The notes under the pieces: generated by a model
Database searches by the model: none
The model's input: the letters and a program-made list of their open reading frames with translations, nothing else
What the model was told of the DNA's origin: nothing
Origin: Cristatella mucedo
Taxonomy: Eukaryota; Bryozoa; Phylactolaemata; Cristatellidae
Reading direction: 5' to 3'
Assembly: GCA_009760855.2 (NCBI GenBank)
Contig: WPIO01000044.1
Location: 2,491,393 to 2,555,392, forward strand
DNA length: 64,000 nt
Shown here: positions 35,838 to 45,195 of the stretch, piece by piece
Position numbering within the stretch: the first letter of the stretch is position 1
Layout of the letters: every line of letters begins with the position of its first letter
Program-made: the position numbers and the translations under genes

Positions 35838-35864
35838 CCCCCCCCCCCCCCCCCCCCCCCCCCC
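35838..35864. repeat. poly(C) tract, B finger site (U3)
   Basis: Twenty-seven C at the conserved finger position. Confidence 0.9.
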
Positions 35865-36604
35865 GCAGTGTTATTTTGTCAGGCCCTGGGGCAGCGTGGG
35901 AGTTGGAGTTTCGAATGGCCTCCTTTACTTCATCCGGACTAACTGGCACCATCAGCTCACTGGCGTCACATTCACCCGAATATGGACAGTCGCTAAGGTC
36001 AACATCTCCAGGGCCCCCTCAGAAGCGTTCTCGGTATGTGCTTGTGACATGATCCTTAGCGAGCCCACATCTCGGTTGTGGGCCCTTTTTGTCGTCCAGG
36101 ATTTCCCGTATGAGGTCGTGTTTGCAGGATTTCCAAAGTTCCTGTGTTCTTTTATAGGATGCTGCTTTGCTTGAGGGGTCTTTACGGCGAGTGGCCCTAC
36201 GTACGCTGGACCTCTCTTTATTTACACAGGCTTTCCATAACTCCGCCAGAAGCTTAGAGTCATCGGAGATGGTTTCACCGGCCAGAGCTGCATCGAGGCA
36301 TTGCAGCGAGAGTGTTACTAGACATTCTGGCCCTTCGTTACACCTCGCCTCCTGCCATTTCTCTCTATCGAGCAGGATTTCATTTGGTGACTCGGGAAGC
36401 TCGTTTGGGTTCTCATCTATTTGTGGCCCTGCTTCCGTTGTCTCGTCACTCGCTCTACTAGACTCCGATGAGAATGCGAGATGTCTAGAGGTTACACTGC
36501 GTGTGATGTTTTTTTCTCTTCCACGCGACCTGATGACGGGTCACACCTTCACCTAGAGCATTGGCGATGGCCCCATTAATATAGGTAACGCCTTTGCTTT
36601 TCAC

Positions 36605-36835
36605 ACACGTTTGAAGACATTCGTTTTCCTCGTGCTTGGCCATAAGTGGCTGGCATCGTACTGGTTTTATGGCCTTGAGAGCCACATCCCCATCGCAATT
36701 GTTAATGCCGCGGTTTGTGAGCCATTCGCATCCATGACACGATGCATAAGCAGGTTTTTGGATCCCCATCGTAGTCCGGTTGCTGAGCCCTTGCCCTGCC
36801 AGGGTTTTGGAAGCTTGACGCTTGCGCCCACTCTG
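36605..36835. other. Scrambled junction interleaving two parent sequences
   Basis: Short runs alternate between the A join segment seen in other units ('cacacgtttgaa', 'tggccataagtgg', 'ttttatggccttga', 'cacatccccatcgc') and the B zinc-finger segment ('gacattcgttttcctcgtgc', 'caattgtt', 'gagccattcg', 'catgacacg'). No simple recombination makes such fine interleaving. It resembles a consensus built from two misaligned read groups. Confidence 0.65.
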
Positions 36836-38791
36836 CTAACGAATACTGCCACTTCATCTAGCAGAATCTGCATGCCTTGCCTTATGTGGATGACGTATGC
36901 TGTCCGCACTCGCTCATCTATCGTGGGCTCCGGTGTAATAATCAAGTCCGGTTTTAGTACCTCTGTGTTTGTGGAAGCACCTAGCCGAATGATTTGTTCC
37001 CTGCGGTAGGCAATGCCGTTTCGTATAAGACTTCGCTCCAAGGAGTCGACGACGAAGTTGTGACGTTCGATGCGGGCCGGTTTCATCGGCCCGCAGTGCC
37101 CTGAGACGTGGCCCACTGTCTCTGTCGTCTGTTTGCGCAAGCGACATCTGACATCTTCCACTGGCCTTGCTTGAGCAAGGCACGCTTTCATTGGCCAAAG
37201 GTTGCATCGTAACTTGGCCGCCTTGACCACGTCTCCGTCTCTAATTCTGTCGCCGAGCATCCAGCCCGAGGCTGCAGTGTTTCGGAAGTATGACACTCCC
37301 TTACCCTGCCAAGGCTGACGCGCCCACTCAGCAGAATCAGCCTCTGCGTCTGTGTTCTCCCGAGCATTGATGGTCTCCGACTTCCTCGCCCATTCTGCCG
37401 TGAGAGGGTCGTTTGAGTTCTTAAGCCGCTCAAGCAGTCGGCCCTTGAGCCTGGGTATCATCGTCGTGAGACGGTGAACCCCAAGGCCGCCCTCTTTCGA
37501 TTTGCTGTGCAGCATGGCCGTACTGGCATGGGCCGGCAAGTGGTACCACTTGCGTGCGGCTGCACGTGACACTCGGTCTAGCTCCTCCAACTGCCGGTGG
37601 GTGGGGTCCCGGGCATAGGCCAGCTGATGCGACAGTCGCGGGATCGCAACCGTGCGTAGCAAGTCTAACCGCTGACGCGGTTTCAGAGGAGCTTGACCAA
37701 TGCGATTGCACCACAACTTCAGGCGCTGCGCCAGGTTGTTTCTCGGCAGCCGGTACGAAGGGTCAATATTGACACCTAAGTATCGAGTCGTGGTGCCCGG
37801 ATTAACCAGAGGCAGGCGGTTGTCCCCCACGGTCCACGTGACGTCTCGGTTGAGAACGACTGTTTTTTTTCGTGTGAACTCCCGCCAGAATCCATCTGAT
37901 TTCGTGACGTTGAGACGCATGCCCACTTTCTCGACGAAAGATGTTACTTCATCAAGTAGTGTCTGCATCCCACTCTTGGACTCGGATACTAGCGCGATGT
38001 CGTCTGCATACGCCAGCGCACTAAAGTTTGCAGCTGGGGAACAGATACCTTCTCTTGTTGCCAACCTACACATGAGAGGGTCCATCGCGATGTTAAACAA
38101 TAGTGGAGACAGTGGGTCTCCCTGCTTTACACCCCTCTCAATCGGTATCTGAGCCGCGTTCCCGGTGGCGAGCTGGAAAGAAGCAGTGGCGTTAGTGTAC
38201 ATATCCGCCACCACTCGCACGAAGTGCTCGGATATCCTCATCCGTCGCAGTGCTGATAGTAGGTGCACGTGCGATACTGTGTCGAAGGCTTTTGCGAGAT
38301 CGAGCAAGACCACGCCGTGCGATCTTTGCTGGAGCTTAGCCCACTCCTCTACCTTCCGCAGAAGGAAGACGTTCTCGCTGCAACTGCCTTGACATACGAA
38401 ACCACGTTGCCTGTGGTCGAGATCGACAGCTCGTGACAGCCTGCGAGCCAGCAAGGCCGTGTAGGGTCGCGAAATCGTGGACGCGATGGTCAACGGTCGC
38501 CAGTTATTGATGTCGCCCAGATTGGATGTGGTCTTGGGCAGTAGAGTGGATCTACATTCCTTGACCTCCTTCGGCATTTCGCCGCTATAGAGCCATGAGT
38601 TTAAACCACTTACTCAACGCGGCGTCTATTTTGTCCACCGCTTTCAGTTTCCGGAGAGATACTCTGTCCGGTCCTGGAGCGGCGTGGACGTTCGCTTCCC
38701 TGATGGTATCCCTTACCTCCTCTGGGTCAATTGGCTTCATCAACTCCTTGGTATCGCATCGACCATCATACGGGTATTCTCGCAGGTCCAC
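36667..38791 (-). pseudogene. U3 A1 reverse transcriptase plus RLE start (one frameshift)
   Basis: Open for 636 codons from 38,577 to 36,667. It covers LLPK, NWRPLTIAS, DLAKAFDTVSH, GDPLSPLLF, YADD, an in-frame extra lysine (TRKKTVV), the thumb, CCHC and the PDLIITPEP...YVIHI core. The preceding DLREYPYDG piece (38,585-38,791) is offset by one extra T near 38,601. The C-terminal tail runs into the scrambled junction and is not meaningful. Confidence 0.85.
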
Positions 38792-38895
38792 CTCGCTGAG
38801 GCCTCTTGAGAAGCGCTCCCGATAGGTGGCAGTGACGGCTGCCTGCGAGAGTATGCACTTATCGTGCGGTTTCGCATCATCTAGGACTTCCCGGA

Positions 38896-40119
38896 TCAGA
38901 TCGCGTTTCCGGGTCGTTCAGAGCGTTGGCGGCCAGCGGTAGTTCTTCGCTTTGTTTGACAGATCTTGGCGCCTATCCCCCGCCGTAGAGCGGGTGAGTA
39001 GGGATCAGAACACAGCGTGACTATCTCGCCATACAGGTCTGCGTGGTCAACTGTCTGCCCATTAATCGCTGCATCGAGGCAAAGCAGCGAGAGATCGATG
39101 ATGCTCTCTGGGCCTTCAGTGCACCGGGACCGCCGAAAGGCAGCCCGGCTGACAGTTGCACTTGATTGAGGTCTAGCAGTGATCGGGTTCTCACGTGGCA
39201 CTGGCCCCTGCTCGTCCTCTGGTTGTCTCAATCGTGAGAACGTTAGCTGTCGCTCCGCTCGGCGCTTGAGGCTACGCCGTTTGTCGTTGACCTGATGGCG
39301 GGTCACACCTTGGCCTATAGCGTCAGCCATGAGCTTGTTGATGTTCCCCTCGGTGGCAAATGTGCCTTCAAGGTCTACGAGTCTCTCGGACTTTTTGCGG
39401 TGTCCAGATGGTCGGACAGCGACCGCTAGCGCCAGTTGCTTCCGTTTCGGGTCTTTCCGTGCCTTTCCTGCGCCGTTCATTGGCAGCAACCGGGTGTCGA
39501 GAGAGTTGTGTGCTGAGATAGATAGGCCCCGAGAGGTGGCAAATTTCAGCCCACATATGGTACATTCGTATCGACACTCGTCTACTTCTCCCCCATGTTG
39601 AGAGCGCACATGGGTAGACAGTCCTGACCTCGACAGATATTGCCTGCCACAGTACTTACACGCCAAGGATGGACCGGGGCGGATTTCTTCTGGGCAGTTT
39701 GCTTTCATGGCAGCATTTCTACACTTTGAGGCATGTATCTGTGCTCCATGCAAGAGGTCTCTGCAGTTCCTGCACGTTGGACACCGATATTTGACCTCAC
39801 ACTTATGGTGGTCTTGGAGGTGGGTCGAGTATTCTCTTAGACTAACGAGAGTTAGCTTGCAGCGAATACAGTTCCACGTGACGTCTTTGGCTATAGTCAG
39901 TGTGACCTGATCGCCCGTCACTTCAGCTATGCCACTTAAGTTAGGAGTCTCGCGTTCAAGATCCGCTCCACTTATGAGGCTCTCAGAGTTAGGTGGAGTC
40001 GGTCCGGCCAGTAGTATGGTGCCAGATCGATGCTGCACGTCCATCGATGCCGGGGCTGTTTCGCTGCAGCCGCCCGGGTCCAGCCGCCCGGATGCAAAAA
40101 TGCGGTTGTTGTGCTGCAT
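38896..40119 (-). pseudogene. U3 A1 N-terminal region, open through compensating indels (407 codons)
   Basis: Four zinc-finger motifs, then a divergent frame (SISAHNSLDTRLLP) caused by the A1 insertion after finger 4. Reading returns to the Myb frame because of an extra base pair in a T run near 39,395. A two-base loss near 38,978 changes the last codons (RRGIGAKI). The continuous frame is thus partly accidental. Confidence 0.75.
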
Positions 40120-40379
40120 TTATTGTGTACAGGTTTGTCGCATTCTGCCGCGGACCTGTAACCGCACCATCAGTCATAACCTTCTGGAATAGACCAGACT
40201 GCCGGGTCCTCTGGAACCCGTCGCAGGAGGCAGTTTGCAGTGGTTGCGTGGATGTGACCCAGTCCACTAGGTGTGTCGCTGTAATTTGGTTATGAACTAA
40301 GTATAGGTGCACATAGGTGTTGGTAGAGCCAGTGGGTGCCAATCCCGATTCTTTCTTTATAATACCAGCTCTTTGTTTT

Positions 40380-41026
40380 TCAACCAACCCCACTGGCTCC
40401 AATTACGATGCTTATGATTTCTACTCGACTCACTTTAAGTTTGTCACAAATGTAGTCTTTTAGTGGTCGATACGTAGCTACTTTCCTTTCATGTGCCTTG
40501 GCTAGTGGGGTCTTGTCTTCGAAGGTCACAACCGGGTCGATGACGTATGCTGTCCGAACTGGTTTGTCCTTCGTGGGCTCTGGTGTAATAATGAGGTCCG
40601 GTTTAAGTACCTGTGTTTGTGGAAGTACCTAGCCCGATGATTGGCTCCCTGCTGAAGGCAATGCCTTTTCTTTCTAGACTCTGAATTAGGGAGTCAACAA
40701 CCCAATTATGCCTTGATATGCAAGGCCGGTTAGGTTTAATATAATTCATTTATATATGGTTTCTCGCAGTATCCTGAGATGTGGCCCACTGTTTCTGCCG
40801 TTCGTTTGCATAGGCGGCACGAAACATCCTCCACTGGTCTGGTTTGGGCCAGACACGTTTGAATTGGCCATAAGTGGCATCGTAGTTTTATGGCCTTGAC
40901 CACATCCCCATCGCTAATCCGGTTGCTGAGCATCCATGCCGATGCTGCAGGGTTTTGGAAGTAGTGAGCTCCCTTGCCCTGCCAGGCTTGACGCGCCCAC
41001 TCTGCTAACGAATACTGCCACTTCAT
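40380..41026 (-). pseudogene. U2 B-derived tail: CCHC finger and RLE C-terminus
   Basis: Frame 40,736-41,026 reads SLAEWARQAWQGKGAHYF, then CRLCKRTAETVGHISGYC (CCHC), and stops at INELY. After a frameshift, HNWVVDSLIQSLERKGIAF and a second shift, the frame resumes with LKPDLIITPEPTKDKPV, YVIDPVVTFEDK, ERKVATYRPLKDYI. This is the RLE core aspartates plus the helix with conserved K and Y, ending at TGA 40,380. It overlaps the end of the A frame in a different reading phase. Confidence 0.8.
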
Positions 41027-42956
41027 CTAGCAGAATCTGCATGCCTTGCCTTATGTGGATGACGTATGCTGTCCGCACTCGCTCATCTATCGTGGGCTCC
41101 GGTGTAATAATCAAGTCCGGTTTTAGTACCTCTGTGTTTGTGGAAGCACCTAGCCGAATGATTTGTTCCCTGCGGTAGGCAATGCCGTTTCGTATAAGAC
41201 TTCGCTCCAAGGAGTCGACGACGAAGTTGTGACGTTCGATGCGGGCCGGTTTCATCGGCCCGCAGTGCCCTGAGACGTGGCCCACTGTCTCTGTCGTCTG
41301 TTTGCGCAAGCGACATCTGACATCTTCCACTGGCCTTGCTTGAGCAAGGCACGCTTTCATTGGCCAAAGGTTGCATCGTAACTTGGCCGCCTTGACCACG
41401 TCTCCGTCTCTAATTCTGTCGCCGAGCATCCAGCCCGAGGCTGCAGTGTTTCGGAAGTATGACACTCCCTTACCCTGCCAAGGCTGACGCGCCCACTCAG
41501 CAGAATCAGCCTCTGCGTCTGTGTTCTCCCGAGCATTGATGGTCTCCGACTTCCTCGCCCATTCTGCCGTGAGAGGGTCGTTTGAGTTCTTAAGCCGCTC
41601 AAGCAGTCGGCCCTTGAGCCTGGGTATCATCGTCGTGAGACGGTGAACCCCAAGGCCGCCCTCTTTCGATTTGCTGTGCAGCATGGCCGTACTGGCATGG
41701 GCCGGCAAGTGGTACCACTTGCGTGCGGCTGCACGTGACACTCGGTCTAGCTCCTCCAACTGCCGGCAGGTGGGGTCCCGGGCATAGGCCAGCTGATGCG
41801 ACAGTCGCGGGATCGCAACCGTGCGTAGCAAGTCTAACCGCTGACGCGGTTTCAGAGGAGCTTGACCAATGCGATTGCACCACAACTTCAGGCGCTGCGC
41901 CAGGTTGTTTCTCGGCAGCCGGTACGAAGGGTCAATATTGACACCTAAGTATCGAGTCGTGGTGCCCGGATTAACCAGAGGCAGGCGGTTGTCCCCCACG
42001 GTCCACGTGACGTCTCGGTTGAGAACGACTGTTTTTCGTGTGAACTCCCGCCAGAATCCATCTGATTTCGTGACGTTGAGACGCATGCCCACTTTCTCGA
42101 CGAAAGATGTTACTTCATCAAGTAGTGTCTGCATCCCACTCTTGGACTCGGATACTAGCGCGATGTCGTCTGCATACGCCAGCGCACTAAAGTTTGCAGC
42201 TGGGGAACAGATACCTTCTCTTGTTGCCAACCTACACATGAGAGGGTCCATCGCGATGTTAAACAATAGTGGAGACAGTGGGTCTCCCTGCTTTACACCC
42301 CTCTCAATCGGTATCTGAGCCGCGTTCCCGGTGGCGAGCTGGAAAGAAGCAGTGGCGTTAGTGTACATATCCGCCACCACTCGCACGAAGTGCTCGGATA
42401 TCCTCATCCGTCGCAGTGCTGATAGTAGGTGCACGTGCGATACTGTGTCGAAGGCTTTTGCGAGATCGAGCAAGACCACGCCGTGCGATCTTTGCTGGAG
42501 CTTAGCCCACTCCTCTACCTTCCGCAGAAGGAAGACGTTCTCGCTGCAACTGCCTTGACATACGAAACCACGTTGCCTGTGGTCGAGATCGACAGCTCGT
42601 GACAGCCTGCGAGCCAGCAAGGCCGTGTAGGGTCGCGAAATCGTGGACGCGATGGTCAACGGTCGCCAGTTATTGATGTCGCCCAGATTGGATGTGGTCT
42701 TGGGCAGTAGAGTGGATCTACATTCCTTGACCTCCTTCGGCATTTCGCCGCTATAGAGCCATGAGTTAAACCACTTACTCAACGCGGCGTCTATTTTGTC
42801 CACCGCTTTCAGTTTCCGGAGAGATACTCTGTCCGGTCCTGGAGCGGCGTGGACGTTCGCTTCCCTGATGGTATCCCTTACCTCCTCTGGGTCAATTGGC
42901 TTCATCAACTCCTTGGTATCGCATCGACCATCATACGGGTATTCTCGCAGGTCCAC
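40914..42956 (-). CDS. U2 A1 reverse transcriptase with truncated endonuclease (680 codons), longest intact frame
   Basis: R2-type RT, which in this family copies element RNA at a nicked DNA target. In order: AAPGPDRVSLRKLK, the LLPK and NWRPLTIAS boxes, the motif A aspartate in LLDLAKAFDTVSH, GVKQGDPLSPLLF, YADDIALV, LNVTKSDGFWREF, YLGVNIDPSYRL. The thumb and the CCHC finger (CRLRKQTTETVGHVSGHC, where the second cysteine is arginine in A1) follow, then the RLE core LKPDLIITPEP...YVIHI. The second core aspartate present in A2 (YVID) is histidine here. The RLE C-terminus is replaced by the B-derived MQILLDEVAVFVSRVG and a short out-of-frame tail. The true reading frame continues upstream of the ATG to the conserved TGA at about 43,083. 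Confidence 0.88.
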   Translation of the reverse strand: MDLREYPYDGRCDTKELMKPIDPEEVRDTIREANVHAAPGPDRVSLRKLKAVDKIDAALSKWFNSWLYSGEMPKEVKECRSTLLPKTTSNLGDINNWRPLTIASTISRPYTALLARRLSRAVDLDHRQRGFVCQGSCSENVFLLRKVEEWAKLQQRSHGVVLLDLAKAFDTVSHVHLLSALRRMRISEHFVRVVADMYTNATASFQLATGNAAQIPIERGVKQGDPLSPLLFNIAMDPLMCRLATREGICSPAANFSALAYADDIALVSESKSGMQTLLDEVTSFVEKVGMRLNVTKSDGFWREFTRKTVVLNRDVTWTVGDNRLPLVNPGTTTRYLGVNIDPSYRLPRNNLAQRLKLWCNRIGQAPLKPRQRLDLLRTVAIPRLSHQLAYARDPTCRQLEELDRVSRAAARKWYHLPAHASTAMLHSKSKEGGLGVHRLTTMIPRLKGRLLERLKNSNDPLTAEWARKSETINARENTDAEADSAEWARQPWQGKGVSYFRNTAASGWMLGDRIRDGDVVKAAKLRCNLWPMKACLAQARPVEDVRCRLRKQTTETVGHVSGHCGPMKPARIERHNFVVDSLERSLIRNGIAYRREQIIRLGASTNTEVLKPDLIITPEPTIDERVRTAYVIHIRQGMQILLDEVAVFVSRVGASSLAGQGSSLLPKPCSIGMDAQQPD

Positions 42957-43082
42957 CTCGCTGAGGCCTCTTGAGAAGCGCTCCCGATAGGTGGCAGTGA
43001 CGGCTGCCTGCGAGAGTATGCACTTATCGTGCGGTTTCGCATCATCTAGGACTTCCCGGATCAGATCGCGTTTCCGGGTCGT

Positions 43083-44288
43083 TCAGAGCGTTGGCGGCCA
43101 GCGGTAGTTCTTCGCTTTGTTTGACAGATCTTGGCGCCTATCCACCCGCCGTAGAGCGGGTGAGTAGGGATCAGAACACAGCGTGACTATCTCGCCATAC
43201 AGGTCTGCGTGGTCAACTGTCTGCCCATTAATCGCTGCATCGAGGCAAAGCAGCAGCGAGAGATCGATGATGCTCTCTGGGCCTTCAGTGCACCGGGACC
43301 GCCGAAAGGCAGCCCGGCTGACAGTTGCACTTGATTGAGGTCTAGCAGTGATCGGGTTCTCACGTGGCACTGGCCCCTGCTCGTCCTCTGGTTGTCTCAA
43401 TCGTGAGAACGTTAGCTGTCGCTCCGCTCGGCGCTTGAGGCTACGCCGTTTGTCGTTGACCTGATGGCGGGTCACACCTTGGCCTATAGCGTCAGCCATG
43501 AGCTTGTTGATGTTCCCCTCGGTGGCAAATGTGCCTTCAAGGTCTACGAGTCTCTCGGACTTTTGCGGTGTCCAGATGGTCGGACAGCGACCGCTAGCGC
43601 CAGTTGCTTCCGTTTCGGGTCTTTCCGTGCCTTTCCTGCGCCGTTCATTGGCAGCAACCGGGTGTCGAGAGAGTTGTCATGCTGAGATAGATAGGCCCCG
43701 AGAGGTGGCAAATTTCAGCCCACATATGGTACATTCGTATCGACACTCGTCTACTTCTCCCCCATGTTGAGAGCGCACATGGGTAGACAGTCCTGACCTC
43801 GACAGATATTGCCTGCCACAGTACTTACACGCCAAGGATGGACCGGGGCGGATTTCTTCTGGGCAGTTTGCTTTCATGGCAGCATTTCTACACTTTGAGG
43901 CATGTATCTGTGCTCCATGCAAGAGGTCTCTGCAGTTCCTGCACGTTGGACACCGATATTTGACCTCACACTTATGGTGGTCTTGGAGGTGGGTCGAGTA
44001 TTCTCTTAGACTAACGAGAGTTAGCTTGCAGCGAATACAGTTCCACGTGACGTCTTTGGCTATAGTCAGTGTGACCTGATCGCCCGTCACTTCAGCTATG
44101 CCACTTAAGTTAGGAGTCTCGCGTTCAAGATCCGCTCCACTTATGAGGCTCTCAGAGTTAGGTGGAGTCGGTCCGGCCAGTAGTATGGTGCCAGATCGAT
44201 GCTGCACGTCCATCGATGCCGGGGCTGTTTCGCTGCAGCCGCCCGGGTCCAGCCGCCCGGATGCAAAAATGCGGTTGTTGTGCTGCAT
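43083..44288 (-). pseudogene. U2 A1 N-terminal zinc-finger/Myb region (frameshifted)
   Basis: Zinc-finger frame 43,677-44,288 (203 codons, ending SRGLSISA) and Myb/linker frame 43,083-43,499. The latter carries an in-frame extra leucine (SLLLCLD) from a GCA triplet gain near 43,253. The gap between frames is the A1-specific insertion after the fourth finger. Confidence 0.82.
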
Positions 44289-44548
44289 TTATTGTGTACA
44301 GGTTTGTCGCATTCTGCCGCGGACCTGTAACCGCACCATCAGTCATAACCTTCTGGAATAGACCAGACTGCCGGGTCCTCTGGAACCCGTCGCAGGAGGC
44401 AGTTTGCAGTGGTTGCGTGGATGTGACCCAGTCCACTAGGTGTGTCGCTGTAATTTGGTTATGAACTAAGTATAGGTGCACATAGGTGTTGGTAGAGCCA
44501 GTGGGTGCCAATCCCGATTCTTTCTTTATAATACCAGCTCTTTGTTTT
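44289..44548 (-). other. Unit-to-unit spacer: B 3' end, hairpins and A leader
   Basis: The 260 bases between the B stop and the next A ATG. An 11-bp inverted repeat (gagccagtggg 44,495-44,505 with cccactggctc near 44,558-44,568) straddles the B stop. A compact GC-rich hairpin lies at 44,368-44,402 (ctgc/gcag outside, cgggt/acccg inside). Equivalent spacers are at 9,007-9,266, 15,272-15,536, 21,549-21,808, 27,325-27,594, 33,627-33,888 and 40,120-40,379. R2 3' untranslated RNA is structured for RT binding, so a structural role is plausible but inferred. Confidence 0.5.
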
Positions 44549-45195
44549 TCAACCAACCCCACTGGCTCCAATTACGATGCTTATGATTTCTACTCGACTC
44601 ACTTTAAGTTTGTCACAAATGTAGTCTTTTAGTGGTCGATACGTAGCTACTTTCCTTTCATGTGCCTTGGCTAGTGGGGTCTTGTCTTCGAAGGTCACAA
44701 CCGGGTCGATGACGTATGCTGTCCGAACTGGTTTGTCCTTCGTGGGCTCTGGTGTAATAATGAGGTCCGGTTTAAGTACCTGTGTTTGTGGAAGTACCTA
44801 GCCCGATGATTGGCTCCCTGCTGAAGGCAATGCCTTTTCTTTCTAGACTCTGAATTAGGGAGTCAACAACCCAATTATGCCTTGATATGCAAGGCCGGTT
44901 AGGTTTAATATAATTCATTTATATATGGTTTCTCGCAGTATCCTGAGATGTGGCCCACTGTTTCTGCCGTTCGTTTGCATAGGCGGCACGAAACATCCTC
45001 CACTGGTCTGGTTTGGGCCAGACACGTTTGAATTGGCCATAAGTGGCATCGTAGTTTTATGGCCTTGACCACATCCCCATCGCTAATCCGGTTGCTGAGC
45101 ATCCATGCCGATGCTGCAGGGTTTTGGAAGTAGTGAGCTCCCTTGCCCTGCCAGGCTTGACGCGCCCACTCTGCTAACGAATACTGCCACTTCAT
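44549..45195 (-). pseudogene. U1 B-derived tail: CCHC finger and RLE C-terminus
   Basis: Same content and same lesions as the U2 tail: stop after INELY, the frameshift before the HNWVV part, and the two-base loss before PDLIITPEP. No additional change was noticed. Confidence 0.8.

Larger units (their letters stand above)
33889..36600 (-). pseudogene. U3 lineage B, Myb to RLE, best-preserved B RT thumb
   Basis: Myb-like GVTYINGAIANALGEGVTRHQV (36,530-36,600), linker, RT fingers (35,472-35,768) and palm with GDPLSPLLFSIALDPLM (about 35,290). The tyrosine codon of YADD is TAA (about 35,190). After it, 34,368-35,165 is open for 265 codons: MCASKTGMQTLIDEVAVFVS, LNVNKSDGFWREF, YLGVAIDPTYRL, the thumb and SNRISDGDVVKA. 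CCHC and RLE end are split by a frameshift near 34,250 and the shared two-base loss near 34,125. Poly(C) tracts at 35,336-35,354 and 35,838-35,864. Confidence 0.82.
33627..40119 (-). mobile_element. U3: A1 + 5'-shortened B dimer unit (6.49 kb)
   Basis: The longest unit. Same subtype combination as U6, but the A/B join (36,605-36,835) is scrambled. The B part starts at KSKGVTYING, so it keeps the Myb motif and lacks zinc fingers. Confidence 0.85.
40120..44288 (-). mobile_element. U2: A1 + B-tail unit (4.17 kb)
   Basis: The short unit type. The A1 RT/RLE start is joined to a B tail only (CCHC finger and RLE end), with no B RT. It has a single copy of the join segment, where long units have two. 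Confidence 0.88.

Noticed and set aside
9007-44548. 28S rRNA gene target sequence between units
   Set aside because: I looked for rRNA-like sequence in the spacers, because R2 elements usually insert there. The spacers contain only B 3' and A 5' sequence.
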